64,000 nt of DNA from Alkaliflexus imshenetskii DSM 15055 (lineage in GTDB: Bacteria; Bacteroidota; Bacteroidia; Bacteroidales; Marinilabiliaceae). The notes below the pieces were generated by a model. It ran no database searches, had not been told where the DNA came from, and saw only the letters and a list, made by a program, of their open reading frames with translations. The position numbers and the translations under genes are program-made. The DNA lies in NCBI RefSeq assembly GCF_000517065.1, contig NZ_KI912105.1, positions 2,242,820 to 2,306,819 on the forward strand, in the 5' to 3' direction. Positions 43,653 through 53,042 of the stretch are shown here, one piece after another. How positions within the stretch are numbered: position 1 is the stretch's first letter; the number at the start of each line of letters is the position of its first letter.

Positions 43653-44150
43653 TTGAGCGTTTACTCTTTTTACCGTTTGGTAGTGATACAGCATGCCACT
43701 TTTTTCATCCTGCATCTTGTTATCTACTTGAATATCTTTCCACACTGTTGAGTCAATTTCCGGAAACCATGTGTCCGAGCCTTCGAATGCGTAATGAATG
43801 TGGGTGAAGTATATGGTATCAGCCATCGGTAAAAAGAGATTGTAAATTTCACCACCGCCAATCACGAAAATCTTCTCATTTGCATTGCACAACGCGATGG
43901 CCTCTTCCGCTGATTGTACCACCTCGCACCCGGGAAGTTGCAACGTTTTGTTTCTGCTGACAACAATGTTTCTGCGGTTTGGCAAAGCGCCTTTGGGCAA
44001 AGCCTCAAAAGTTTTACGACCCATCACAATGGCATGGCCGGTGGTGAGCTGTTTAAAGCGTTTTAAATCACCACTGATATATGCCAGTTGATCGCCTCCC
44101 CGTCCGATTGCATTGTTCTGGTCTACTGCTACAATAATTGCTATCTCCAT
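43647..44150 (-). CDS. folA: Dihydrofolate reductase
   Basis: This 167-residue enzyme shows the DHFR fold: MEIAIIVAVDQNNAIGRGGD at the N-terminus, HAIVMGRKTFEALPKGALPN with the NADPH-binding loop, RRNIVVSRN, and IFVIGGGEIYNLFLPMADTI with the conserved G-G-x-E. The C-terminal strand includes YFTHIHYAFEGSDTWFPEID. It reduces dihydrofolate to tetrahydrofolate with NADPH, regenerating the cofactor consumed by thymidylate synthase, whose gene is directly upstream with a 2-nt gap. It is the last gene of the rhomboid-EEP-thyA-folA run. Confidence 0.95.
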   Translation of the reverse strand: MEIAIIVAVDQNNAIGRGGDQLAYISGDLKRFKQLTTGHAIVMGRKTFEALPKGALPNRRNIVVSRNKTLQLPGCEVVQSAEEAIALCNANEKIFVIGGGEIYNLFLPMADTIYFTHIHYAFEGSDTWFPEIDSTVWKDIQVDNKMQDEKSGMLYHYQTVKRVNAQK

Positions 44151-44152
44151 GC

Positions 44153-44947
44153 TTATACCGAAATGTCTCCTTTTATGTGAGGGTGTGGATTGTAGTCTGA
44201 GAGCTCAAAGTCGTCGAAGCAAAATTGATCTATCTCCTTAACTCCGGGGTTGATGGTCATTTTTGGCAAAGGCCTTGGCTCACGTGTGAGTTGAAGTTTC
44301 GCCTGTTCAATATGGTTTGTGTAGATATGGGCATCGCCAAGGGTGTGCACAAAATCACCGGGTTTAAGGCCGGTAACCTGAGCCATCATCAAGGTAAGCA
44401 AGGCGTAGGATGCAATATTAAATGGTACGCCCAGAAAAATATCTGCACTTCGCTGGTAAAGTTGGCAGCTGAGCGTGCCGTTGGCCACATAAAACTGAAA
44501 AAGAATGTGGCATGGAGGCAGTTGCATCTCATCAATTTGTCCCACATTCCAGGCACTCACAATGTGACGGCGCGAATCGGGGTTGTTTTTGATGGATTGT
44601 ATTACCTGTTGAACCTGATCAATGTGTGTTCCGTCATAGCCCGGCCATGAGCGCCATTGGTAGCCATATATTGGGCCGAGTTCGCCATCTTCTTTAGCCC
44701 ATTCGTTCCAAATACGAACGCCGTTATCCTGAAGGTATTTCACATTGGTACTGCCTTTTAAGAACCAAAGCAGTTCGTGGATAATGGATTTGAGGTGAAG
44801 TTTTTTGGTTGTGACAAGCGGGAACCCTTCGGCAAGGTTGAAGCGCATTTGGTGACCAAACACGCTGATAGTACCTGTTCCGGTGCGATCTTCCTTATGG
44901 ACGCCCTCATCCAAAACCCTTTCTATAAGTTGGAGGTATTGCTGCAT
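44153..44947 (-). CDS. thyA: Thymidylate synthase
   Basis: This 264-residue protein has the normal length for the short-form enzyme. Motifs include the N-terminal [19 protein letters not shown] (phosphate-binding Arg), [36 protein letters not shown], the catalytic cysteine in [12 protein letters not shown], the dUMP-binding [20 protein letters not shown], and the C-terminal [20 protein letters not shown]. It converts dUMP to dTMP using methylene-tetrahydrofolate. It sits between the EEP-family gene (5 nt) and folA (2 nt), an operon arrangement that ties dTMP synthesis to folate recycling. Confidence 0.96.
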   Translation of the reverse strand: MQQYLQLIERVLDEGVHKEDRTGTGTISVFGHQMRFNLAEGFPLVTTKKLHLKSIIHELLWFLKGSTNVKYLQDNGVRIWNEWAKEDGELGPIYGYQWRSWPGYDGTHIDQVQQVIQSIKNNPDSRRHIVSAWNVGQIDEMQLPPCHILFQFYVANGTLSCQLYQRSADIFLGVPFNIASYALLTLMMAQVTGLKPGDFVHTLGDAHIYTNHIEQAKLQLTREPRPLPKMTINPGVKEIDQFCFDDFELSDYNPHPHIKGDISV

Positions 44948-44952
44948 TTAAA

Positions 44953-46053
44953 CTATTTTTTCAAATCGATGGTGGCCATTATTGGAAAATGGTCCGAATA
45001 TTTAACGGGGAAAACCCTGAAATTGTACGCGTCAAATTCGGGGGAGTGAAACAGATAATCGATGCGGAAAGAGGGCAAACGGCCATTGTAAGTGCCACCA
45101 AAGCCAGAGCCGGATTCTCTGAATGCATCTTTTAAAGGGCCTCGCATGGTTCGATAGACGTATGAGACCGGAGTGTCGTTAAAATCGCCACATACTATTA
45201 CCGGATAAGGTGAATTACCAATGTGTCGCGCCAGGGCTTCTGCTTGTGCCGAACGACTGGTGAAGGCTCTGTTTAGTTTTCGGGAGATGTTGCGAAGTCC
45301 CTGTTTCTGGCTGTCGCTCATCCTGAAATCCAGACTGTCCAAAACGCTCAGTTCGTTTTCTTGAAAACCTATGGATTCCAAATGGTTGTTGAAAACGCGC
45401 ACTATCTTGCCGTTTACGTTGATGTCAGAATAGATGGCCAGATTCAGCGAGTTCTCAAATCTTATGGCGCCCCCGTCAACAATAGGATATTTGCTAAATA
45501 TGGCTAGTCCATAACCGGTGTTTCCGCTATGTGTTCGCAAATATTCAATTTGTCGATACCCATAATGTCTGAAACGAGCTGCCATGGCTGACGGTGTAAA
45601 TTCGTCGCGTCTAAGGCTTGTGAAATACTCCTGGATACAGATAATGTCGGGATTCTGACGTAAGATAAATTCAAATATCTCTTTTGGGGTGTTTGGTAAG
45701 CCGGAGTGTTTGTAAAAATCAAACATCCTGGTGTTGTAAGACATAACAGTGACCGGACGTTCAAGTTTTTCTGTTTCGGCAATGTGTTTCCCTCTTAATT
45801 GAAAAGTGTTGGTCCAGTGTTGCCACGATATGGCCAAAGCCAGCAACGGAATAAAGAGGAGGTAGCTGCGGCGTATAAGCAGCCATATCAGCATAAACAC
45901 ATTCATCAACCAAAATACCGGAAAAACGAAACCTGTAAATGCGAATATATGTAGTTTGGCGGGACTAATGTGGGCTGTTGCTACCGAACCCAGCAGCAAA
46001 AATGCCGGGATCAACACAATGATTAGCCATATAGAGAAAAAGAGTTTTTTCAC
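44953..46053 (-). CDS. Endonuclease/exonuclease/phosphatase (EEP) family protein with N-terminal membrane anchor
   Basis: The GTG at 46053 gives 366 residues; a frame continues to TTG 46077 but adds only eight residues before the first helix. Three hydrophobic segments occupy residues 1-85 (LFFSIWLIIVLIPAFLLLGS; LHIFAFTGFVFPVFWLMNVF; IRRSYLLFIPLLALAIS). The EEP catalytic domain follows: VMSYNTRMFDFYKHSGL, PDIICIQEYF (metal-binding Glu), VCGDFNDTPVSYVYR (Asp/Asn) and YSDHFPIMATIDL (Asp-His pair). These proteins hydrolyse phosphodiesters; membrane-anchored versions may act on nucleic acid or phospholipid outside the cytoplasm. It is in a tight operon with two rhomboid proteases upstream and thyA-folA downstream. 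Confidence 0.85.
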   Translation of the reverse strand: MKKLFFSIWLIIVLIPAFLLLGSVATAHISPAKLHIFAFTGFVFPVFWLMNVFMLIWLLIRRSYLLFIPLLALAISWQHWTNTFQLRGKHIAETEKLERPVTVMSYNTRMFDFYKHSGLPNTPKEIFEFILRQNPDIICIQEYFTSLRRDEFTPSAMAARFRHYGYRQIEYLRTHSGNTGYGLAIFSKYPIVDGGAIRFENSLNLAIYSDINVNGKIVRVFNNHLESIGFQENELSVLDSLDFRMSDSQKQGLRNISRKLNRAFTSRSAQAEALARHIGNSPYPVIVCGDFNDTPVSYVYRTMRGPLKDAFRESGSGFGGTYNGRLPSFRIDYLFHSPEFDAYNFRVFPVKYSDHFPIMATIDLKK

Positions 46054-46100
46054 GATGTTACATTGAATGATTCCCAAAAATAAGGAAAAAATGGGATTTA

Positions 46101-46997
46101 CTATAAGCCTTCTTTACTGGCTTCAAACAAGGTTTTTTTCTCTGAGCTTGTAAGACTGTCGTAGCCGCTGATTTTTATTTTCTCTAAAATTCTGTCAACC
46201 TCCTTTTGTCGCTGCAATTTCATGGTATTATATTCCATATCGGAAAGTGGTCGCCGATGTGTGACCGTGAGGTTGCTTTTTTTTGTGAATGGCCACTTGA
46301 AACCGTTTGCTTTTTGCTTTTTGGATGGCTGTTTGGGCAACCCTTTTTTGGTCCATAGCCAGCCCAGATATAGTCCTGTGAGTGCACCTCCCAAATGGGC
46401 CAGATGTCCCCCTGTGTTTTGCAGGGTTGGTATGCTGATTATGTCGATAAGGAAGGCCACCAGTGCAATGTACTTAAGCCGCACAGGGCCAAACAAAAAC
46501 AGATAAACAGTGTGGTCTGGACTAAACCGTGCCACGGCGAAAAGTATGGCCATTACCGATGCCGATGCACCTAAAAGAACTGTGGAAGGGAATGCCCTGT
46601 AGAAGCCCGGTACATAATTGAATGCAAGCAGATAAAGCAGTGCGCCGGCCAACCCGCCAATCAGATAGGTGCGTAGCATAAGGTGCGAGCCCAACAGCTG
46701 CATAAAAAGCCGTCCAAACCAATAGAGGTAGAGTATGTTAAAGATGAGGTGCAGAAAGTCGAAATGCAGAAACATGTAGGATACGGGCGTCCACGGTTGC
46801 AAAAGCAATTGTAACGGTTCAGATGGTACGGAGAAAATTCGGAGCCAGGAACGAACCAAATCGGGAGAGTTGCCACCAAGCACCAAAAACAGTTGGATAA
46901 ATCTGAAAATCAGAAATACGCCAATGTTGACATAAATTAGCCTGGTTAATACCGATCCGTAGCGGAATGAGTCTTTTATTTCGCTTATAATTGACAT
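46101..46997 (-). CDS. Rhomboid-family intramembrane serine protease (first of two adjacent)
   Basis: This 298-residue protein has six membrane segments. The rhomboid core is clear: TPVSYMFLHFDFLHLIFNIL, then WFGRLFMQLLGSHLMLRTYL, the catalytic serine in LLGASASVMAILFAVAR, and the catalytic histidine in GGHLAHLGGALTGLYLGWLW. The soluble C-terminal tail of about 75 residues (KKGLPKQPSKKQKANGFKWP, then LEKIKISGYDSLTSSEKKTL) is basic and probably cytoplasmic. The enzyme cleaves membrane proteins within or near a helix; the substrates are unknown. The gene starts 103 nt from the next rhomboid's active-site region and ends 47 nt before the EEP gene. Confidence 0.9.
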   Translation of the reverse strand: MSIISEIKDSFRYGSVLTRLIYVNIGVFLIFRFIQLFLVLGGNSPDLVRSWLRIFSVPSEPLQLLLQPWTPVSYMFLHFDFLHLIFNILYLYWFGRLFMQLLGSHLMLRTYLIGGLAGALLYLLAFNYVPGFYRAFPSTVLLGASASVMAILFAVARFSPDHTVYLFLFGPVRLKYIALVAFLIDIISIPTLQNTGGHLAHLGGALTGLYLGWLWTKKGLPKQPSKKQKANGFKWPFTKKSNLTVTHRRPLSDMEYNTMKLQRQKEVDRILEKIKISGYDSLTSSEKKTLFEASKEGL

Positions 46998-47005
46998 ATA
47001 TCTTC

Positions 47006-47851
47006 TTAATAGTGAATGCCTTTTTTCTGCCAGTATTTAATCAGTATAAAACCGAATAACATGCCGCCAAGGTGGGCAAAATGCGCCACATTGTCGAACG
47101 AGAAGTTGGCTACCCCCAGGAAAAGCTCTGCCACACCATAAATTATAACAAAGTATTTGGCCTTGATTGGAATTGGCGGAAAGAGCAACATCAGTCTGGT
47201 TTCGGGAAACAGCATACCAAATGCCAAAAGAATGCCAAATACTGCTCCCGATGCGCCAACGGTGATGTGGTTATTTAAAAAATCGATGCGATAACTGTAT
47301 AAATATTCTCTGGAGAGTCCGATGGCCGCTTGTGGGTCGCTGTTTACAAGGGAGTTGTAGCTTGCCGCAAAAGCATCAAATTTTCGTTTCATATCCAGAC
47401 TCCGAATCTGCAAATGATCATCCAGAAAGAGCGAGAGATTCTCGTGTGATGCATTGTTCATGTAATGGGTGATGGCTTTGAGAACCGGCAAAATCTCAAT
47501 ATACTGCGTAAGCAAATGCACCAAAGCTGCACCAATACCTGTGACAAAGTAAAATACAAGAAAACGCTTTGGTCCCCACACTACTTCAAGCATACGCCCA
47601 AACATGAAAAGAGCAAACATGTTGAAGAATATGTGCATGATGCCTCTGTAGTCGTGCAGAAACATGTAGGTTATCAACTGGTACGCCTTAAACTTCTCGG
47701 CCATGGGAACGTGAAGACCCAGATAATCTTCGATACGGATGCCAAAGGAATTCACGGCCACAATGCTCGCAAAAAAGAAAATGGCATTTATTATTAGCAG
47801 GTTTTTTACAACCGGCGGAATACCCCCAAATGGTGATGCACCGTAATTCAT
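47006..47851 (-). CDS. Rhomboid-family intramembrane serine protease (second of two adjacent)
   Basis: This 281-residue protein begins MNYGASPFGGIPPVVKNLLI, a start often seen in Bacteroidota rhomboids. Core motifs are YMFLHDYRGIMHIFFNMFAL (catalytic region helix 2 with the oxyanion His/Asn), FGRMLEVVWGPKRFLVFYFV, the catalytic serine in VGASGAVFGILLAFGML, and the histidine in NVAHFAHLGGMLFGFILIKY. An 85-residue luminal insertion (residues ~115-195) is larger than in the neighbouring rhomboid. It is separated from that gene by only 8 nt, so the two are co-transcribed and could act on related substrates. It heads the operon that continues through EEP, thyA and folA. Confidence 0.9.
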   Translation of the reverse strand: MNYGASPFGGIPPVVKNLLIINAIFFFASIVAVNSFGIRIEDYLGLHVPMAEKFKAYQLITYMFLHDYRGIMHIFFNMFALFMFGRMLEVVWGPKRFLVFYFVTGIGAALVHLLTQYIEILPVLKAITHYMNNASHENLSLFLDDHLQIRSLDMKRKFDAFAASYNSLVNSDPQAAIGLSREYLYSYRIDFLNNHITVGASGAVFGILLAFGMLFPETRLMLLFPPIPIKAKYFVIIYGVAELFLGVANFSFDNVAHFAHLGGMLFGFILIKYWQKKGIHY

Positions 47852-48038
47852 AACGCTATGTTTATGAGACTTTAATTAAATCTGTTCCTACTTTGTAAAT
47901 ATAGCAATGTTTAAATTCAGATTGGCTTGCTGCTCTATCTACTTATGTACTTTCTGGTTGTTGTCCTGTAAATCAGTTCAGTATTTTGCATCAAATCATT
48001 TCATGCATCCATCCTGAGTTGAAAGCTTTCTTTACCGA

Positions 48039-49898
48039 CTAACGAAAACGTTTTTCAAACTCATCATTCTCGAGAATGGAAATAATGGTTTTTCCGGATG
48101 GCGAGAAATGAGGCATTTCACATCTGAACAGTTTTCCAACAAGAGTGTTCATTTCCTCATTTGTGAGCAACTCCGCGTTTTTCATACAGGCATTGTGTGC
48201 CATGATGGCGGCCAACTGGCTTTTTATTTCCTTGCCGGGATCTACCTCGCCAGTTTTGTATGCTTGCAGAATGTTCTCAAGCATCTGTTTGTTGTTTACA
48301 TTTTGAAATTCAGACGGCACACCGGTGATTTTAAATGCGCAATTGCCATCAGGCTCAATCTCAAATCCAAAAATACTTAGTTCTTCGCGAATATCATTTA
48401 GCAGCGCCGAGTCTGCTGCATCCAACATAATGGTTTCGGCAAAAAGCACCTGTTGCGATGCCGATTTACTGGTTTTTATGTTGTTGATGAAGTGTTCAAA
48501 CAAGATTCGTTCGTGTGCTCTTCGCTGGTCTATTACCATGAGGCCCGACTTTACCGGGGTCAGTATGTAACGATTTTTATACTGAAAAAATGTGGATGCA
48601 GACGACGGTGTGTCATCTATTCCGGCAAGTTTTGTCTCCCGCTGTAAGGGTTCGTTTCCCCTCGATGGCAATAATATGGTGGCCGGTTCGTCGTCATACT
48701 CCTCTTCTTCGCTGCCTGGTCCCGTTTCAAAATCGCGATATAGCGACTCCCAGTTGGACGGCACAGGCTGAACATCCCTATGGTAACTGTTGTTTTCAAA
48801 AGGATTGTAATCGGGGTTTACAGTTATCCGGGGCTGGCTTACGTTGGCACTGATGCGTGCCGGAATGTGTATTTGCCCTTCAGTATCGAAATCGATGGAT
48901 GGCACAATGTTAAATTTACCAAGACTTTCCCGAACCGAAGCGTTTAGTACCTTCCATACCAGTTTTTCGTCCTCAAATTTTATCTCTGTTTTTGTTGGAT
49001 GAATGTTTACATCAATAAATTCAGGGTTGATATCGAAATAGAGAAAATAGGCCGGAAAAGCATCTGCGGGAATCAGGTTGGCGTAAGCATCCATCACCGC
49101 TTTGTGAAGGTATGGATGGCGCATATAGCGGTTGTTTACAAAAAAATATTGATCGCCGGCTGTTTTGCGGGCACTTTCGGGTTTCCCAATAAAGCCGGTT
49201 ACATTCAATATGGTGGCGTCGGTATTGACAGGTATTATCTGTGAATTCATCTGCTTGCCCATCATGCCTATAACGCGTTGACGCAAATTGCCGGCAGCAA
49301 GGTTCAGCAGCTGCTGATCATTGTGGGTAAGGTGAAATGCTACCTGAGGATTGGCAAGTGCCACTCTTTGAAATTCTGTGATGATATGGCGAAGCTCTGT
49401 GGCATTGGTTTTTAAAAAGCGCCTGCGGGCCGGCACGTTGTAAAAGAGATTTTTGATGATGAAGTTACTGCCTGTACCACAGCTTACCGGCTCCTGGCTT
49501 TCAATTCTGGATCCCGATATCTCGATGCGTGTGCCCAGTTCAGAATCTTTATGTTTGGTTTTGAGTTCTACCTGCGCTATGGCAGCAATAGAAGCCAACG
49601 CTTCGCCCCTGAAACCCATGGTGCGGATTGCAAACAGGTCATTGGCCGCACGAATTTTTGATGTGGCATGACGCTCAAAAGACATGCGGGCATCGGTTTC
49701 GCTCATGCCGCACCCATTGTCGATTACCTGAATGAGTGTGCGTCCTGCATCCTTCACAATTACCTGTATCTCATCAGCACCTGCATCCACAGCATTCTCT
49801 ACTAGCTCCTTTATAACCGATGCAGGCCGTTGAATCACTTCTCCGGCTGCAATTTGGTTGGCAACCGAATCGGGAAGCAGTTGAATTATATCCGACAT
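48039..49898 (-). CDS. mutL: DNA mismatch repair protein MutL
   Basis: This 619-residue protein starts MSDIIQLLPDSVANQIAAGE. The GHKL ATPase elements are AVDAGADEIQVIVKDAGRTL, DNGCGMSETDARMSFERHAT and MGFRGEALASIAAI. The transducer domain contains VNNRYMRHPYLHKAVMDAYA and FIDVNIHPTKTEIKFEDEKL. An acidic linker (TGPGSEEEEYDDEP) leads to the C-terminal dimerisation domain (ALLNDIREELSIFGFEIEPD, then AIMAHNACMKNAELLTNEEM, and CEMPHFSPSGKTIISI). MutL couples MutS mismatch recognition to downstream repair. It is preceded by a small membrane protein gene (41-nt gap), a pairing that suggests co-transcription. Confidence 0.96.
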   Translation of the reverse strand: MSDIIQLLPDSVANQIAAGEVIQRPASVIKELVENAVDAGADEIQVIVKDAGRTLIQVIDNGCGMSETDARMSFERHATSKIRAANDLFAIRTMGFRGEALASIAAIAQVELKTKHKDSELGTRIEISGSRIESQEPVSCGTGSNFIIKNLFYNVPARRRFLKTNATELRHIITEFQRVALANPQVAFHLTHNDQQLLNLAAGNLRQRVIGMMGKQMNSQIIPVNTDATILNVTGFIGKPESARKTAGDQYFFVNNRYMRHPYLHKAVMDAYANLIPADAFPAYFLYFDINPEFIDVNIHPTKTEIKFEDEKLVWKVLNASVRESLGKFNIVPSIDFDTEGQIHIPARISANVSQPRITVNPDYNPFENNSYHRDVQPVPSNWESLYRDFETGPGSEEEEYDDEPATILLPSRGNEPLQRETKLAGIDDTPSSASTFFQYKNRYILTPVKSGLMVIDQRRAHERILFEHFINNIKTSKSASQQVLFAETIMLDAADSALLNDIREELSIFGFEIEPDGNCAFKITGVPSEFQNVNNKQMLENILQAYKTGEVDPGKEIKSQLAAIMAHNACMKNAELLTNEEMNTLVGKLFRCEMPHFSPSGKTIISILENDEFEKRFR

Positions 49899-49939
49899 TA
49901 GCGGTATCTCTTACGTGTGTTGTTTAATTAATCGATTAA

Positions 49940-50266
49940 TTACATAAAACGGCTATACCATTCGTAACCTGCCTGAAGCAGATAGTAAAACAGCGCCATG
50001 AGTGCAATTAATATGATGATGAGTCTGATATTAGACTTACGTCGTTCGCTGTGTGCTATTTCAAAAGAGCTTTTAATACGTCGGCGCATCCGCCCTCTGA
50101 TTCGATCCTCAAAATTTCCGGCATCCTCTTCATCCGTTGGCGACAGTCCCAGTTCTTCGCGTATTCTTCGCTCGCGCTCTTTTCGTTCCTCTTTGGCTTC
50201 ATCGTAATAGATGGTTTGAGGGTTAAAACGACGATGATTGGGAAGTTTTATAAATGTGAATTTCAT
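49940..50266 (-). CDS. Small conserved-looking membrane protein upstream of mutL
   Basis: This 108-residue protein has a basic/acidic soluble region (residues 1-75; for example DEAKEERKERERRIREELGL and RGRMRRRIKSSFEIAHSERR) followed by one strong transmembrane helix near the C-terminus (IRLIIILIALMALFYYLLQA). It ends a few residues later. Topology is probably N-in with a single C-terminal anchor, but could be the reverse. The helical, highly charged region may form a coiled coil. No catalytic motif or named family is recognised. It precedes mutL by 41 nt on the same strand. Confidence 0.65.
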   Translation of the reverse strand: MKFTFIKLPNHRRFNPQTIYYDEAKEERKERERRIREELGLSPTDEEDAGNFEDRIRGRMRRRIKSSFEIAHSERRKSNIRLIIILIALMALFYYLLQAGYEWYSRFM

Positions 50267-50540
50267 CTATTCAGGTTTATTTTTCTTTTTACAAAAATAC
50301 AAAAACAAGTTGGTCTTTCCAGAAATTGCTTCACACAGTTATCTGTCCTGAGAATTCATGAAACATAAATAATGACTGCATAGATGAAAAAATCCAATGA
50401 AGATTATGAAGTTCAAACGTGTCGCAGAAAGTTTTTTCAATTAACACAGACATCAAATATGGTTTTGATTTTTTAACCACAATGTGTATTTTAACATCAA
50501 AATAACAATACATTTTCATTATCCTTATCCACCCAACCCT

Positions 50541-52080
50541 ATGTTAGTAAAAGTTTTTGGCGCCGCTGTCACCGGTATCGATGCAATCCCTATCACCATT
50601 GAAGTTGATGTGTCGCGGGGCATTCGTTTTTTTATGGTCGGACTGCCTGACAATGCCGTTAAAGAGAGTCAGCAGCGCATTGAATCTGCTTTTCGTGTAT
50701 TTAAATATGAATGGCCGGGGCAACGCATTGTGATTAACATGGCACCTGCCGATGTGCGAAAAGAAGGCTCTGCTTATGATTTGCCCCTTGCCATTGGTGT
50801 TTTGGCAGCTTCTGAACAAATCTCGAATGACATTATCGGCGACTTTATGATGATGGGAGAACTCTCACTCGACGGCAGTTTAAAGTCGGTGAAGGGTGCG
50901 CTCCCAATAGCTGTGCGAGCGCAAAAGGAGGGTTTTAAAGGATTGATAATTCCTAAGGTGAATGCGCGTGAGGCCGCTGTTGTTGAAGGACTGGAGGTTT
51001 ACGGTGCCGAAAACATGGAGGAAGTCATTGATTTTCTTAATGGCAAGCAAAATCTATTGCCGACAACAGTTGATACACGTGCTGAGTTTATTGAGGGCAT
51101 GGCCATCAGCGACATCGATTTCTCTGATGTGAAAGGGCAGGAGAGTGTTAAGCGAGCGCTTGAAGTAGCCGCAGCAGGAGGTCACAACATAATAATGATA
51201 GGCCCGCCAGGTTCAGGGAAATCAATGTTGGCTAAGCGGTTGGCCTCTGTATTGCCTCCACTCGAGCTTAATGAGGCGCTCGAAACAACAAAAATACATT
51301 CTGTGGCCGGAAAGCTATTTGGCAATACTGCCCTTATCACGCAACGTCCTTTTCGCAGTCCCCACCATACAATCAGTGATGTAGCCCTGGTGGGTGGCGG
51401 TACATTCCCACAACCGGGTGAAATTTCATTGGCGCATAATGGCGTTTTGTTTCTGGATGAACTGCCGGAGTTTAAGCGCACTGTTTTGGAAGTTTTGCGT
51501 CAGCCTCTCGAAGACAGGATGATATCAATCTCACGTGCCAAATTCGCACTCGACTATCCGGCCAGTTTCATGCTGGTGGCAAGTATGAATCCGTGTCCGT
51601 GTGGTTACTACAACCACCCTGAAAAGCGTTGTGTCTGTAGTCCCGGTGTGGTTCAGAAGTACCTGAGTCGAATCTCAGGACCACTACTCGATCGTATCGA
51701 TTTGCACATTGAAGTGGTTCCGGTACCTTTTAATAAGCTGGCCGAGACACCTACATCGGAAAAAAGCGAAACAGTGCGTGAAAGGGTAATGAAGGCACGC
51801 GAGGTGCAGAATCTCAGGTATAAATCTCATAAAGGGGTGCATTGCAATGCTCAAATGAGTAGTAAAAATGCTTAGAAAATATGCTTTGCTTGATGATTCT
51901 GGCAGTCAAATTCTTAAAAATGCAATGGAGAAGCTGGATTTGTCCGCACGGGCTTATGATCGCATTTTAAAAGTATCCCGAACCATAGCTGATTTGGAGG
52001 CTTCGGAGTCTATACTGGCTTACCATGTGGCCGAAGCGGTTCAGTACCGCAGTCTCGACCGTTCGGGATGGGCCGGATGA
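50541..52080 (+). pseudogene. ComM/YifB Mg-chelatase-like AAA+ ATPase, split by a one-base frameshift
   Basis: The ATG at 50541 gives MLVKVFGAAVTGIDAIPITI, the standard YifB/ComM start, followed by the ChlI-like N-domain. The AAA+ core has Walker A in MIGPPGSGKSMLAKRL, Walker B in LFLDELPEF, PHHTISDVALVGGGTFPQPG and the Cys-rich NPCPCGYYNHPEKRCVCSPG. After HCNAQMSSK the frame hits a stop (TAG at 51873-51875). One frame over, from 51868, the expected C-terminus continues ([16 protein letters not shown], then [17 protein letters not shown]). Four instead of five As in the run at 51863-51867 would restore the protein. In naturally transformable bacteria ComM promotes branch migration of incoming DNA. 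This could be a real frameshift, a sequencing error in the A-run or slippage. Confidence 0.85.
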
Positions 52081-52206
52081 ACCAACTCCTTTCAAGCCTG
52101 TTAATTAATCGTAAAATCATGTTTCGTTATTGATTACTTAAGGCGAAACGAGCAATTCGCCCAAAAAAATGTTTTATTTTGCATAACAATGCTTATTTGA
52201 ACCCAA

Positions 52207-52917
52207 ATGGCAAAAAGAAAAACCAAAAATAACTGTAAAGATATGTCAGCAAACAGTCTAATGGATCCCATCGGGAGATTGATGGGATTGCGATATAAAT
52301 CACACCCATGGCATGGAATTGATATCGGCAATGACGCTCCAAACGCAGTGATGTGTTTTATTGAAGTGGTTCCTACCGATACAATCAAATATGAAATAGA
52401 TAAAGTAAGTGGCTATTTGCGTATTGACCGTCCTCAGAAATATTCCAACGTGGTACCGTCGCTTTACGGTTTTATTCCTCAAACCTACTGTGGCGATTTG
52501 GTAGGCAACTACAGCGCAGAAAAATCGGGGAAGAAGGACATTAAGGGAGATGGCGATCCGCTTGATGTGTGCGTGCTTACCGAAAAGGATGTGATGCATG
52601 GCGACATTATTGCTGAGGTAATTCCAATAGGTGGTTTCAGGATGATAGATGGCGATGCGGCCGACGATAAAATCATCTCCGTGCTTAAAGGCGACGTGGT
52701 GTATGGTGGTTTTACCGATGTCTCTGATTTACCAAACCTTGTACTCGAGCGTCTCAAACATTACTTTTTGACCTATAAAGATATGCCCGGAATGAAAAGT
52801 GAGTCGGAAATTACGCATGTGTATGGCGTGGAGGAGGCCCGTGAGGTGATAAAAAAATCAATGCTTGATTATGAAGCCCGTTTTGAGAAGTTGCGTAATG
52901 CACTCTCTTCTTATTAA
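52207..52917 (+). CDS. ppa: Soluble inorganic pyrophosphatase (family I)
   Basis: This 236-residue protein has the family I core: FIEVVPTDTIKYEIDKVSGY (substrate-binding Lys/Glu region), YGFIPQTYCGDLVGNY, the metal-binding DGDPLDVCVLTEKD signature (D-x-D-P-x-D), IPIGGFRMIDGDAADDKII and the C-terminal HYFLTYKDMP. It hydrolyses pyrophosphate and pulls biosynthetic reactions forward. The ATG at 52207 adds a lysine-rich N-terminus (MAKRKTKNNCKD). An alternative ATG at 52243 would give a more compact start, and both are possible. A terminator follows at 52991. Confidence 0.93.
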   Translation: MAKRKTKNNCKDMSANSLMDPIGRLMGLRYKSHPWHGIDIGNDAPNAVMCFIEVVPTDTIKYEIDKVSGYLRIDRPQKYSNVVPSLYGFIPQTYCGDLVGNYSAEKSGKKDIKGDGDPLDVCVLTEKDVMHGDIIAEVIPIGGFRMIDGDAADDKIISVLKGDVVYGGFTDVSDLPNLVLERLKHYFLTYKDMPGMKSESEITHVYGVEEAREVIKKSMLDYEARFEKLRNALSSY

Positions 52918-52990
52918 TCAGCAAAATTTGTGGTAGCAACAACCTAAATCAATGCATCGGTTGGCAATTGCAGCCATAGCCAAATAACAG

Positions 52991-53037
52991 AGATCCGATG
53001 ACTATTCTTTAGAGAATTAATCATCGGATCTTTTTTT
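52991..53037. terminator. Bidirectional rho-independent terminator
   Basis: A perfect 11-bp stem, AGATCCGATGA (52991-53001) with TCATCGGATCT (53021-53031), is followed by seven Ts. It is shared by the convergent ppa and ABC-transporter genes. Confidence 0.88.
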
Positions 53038-53042
53038 GTGGT

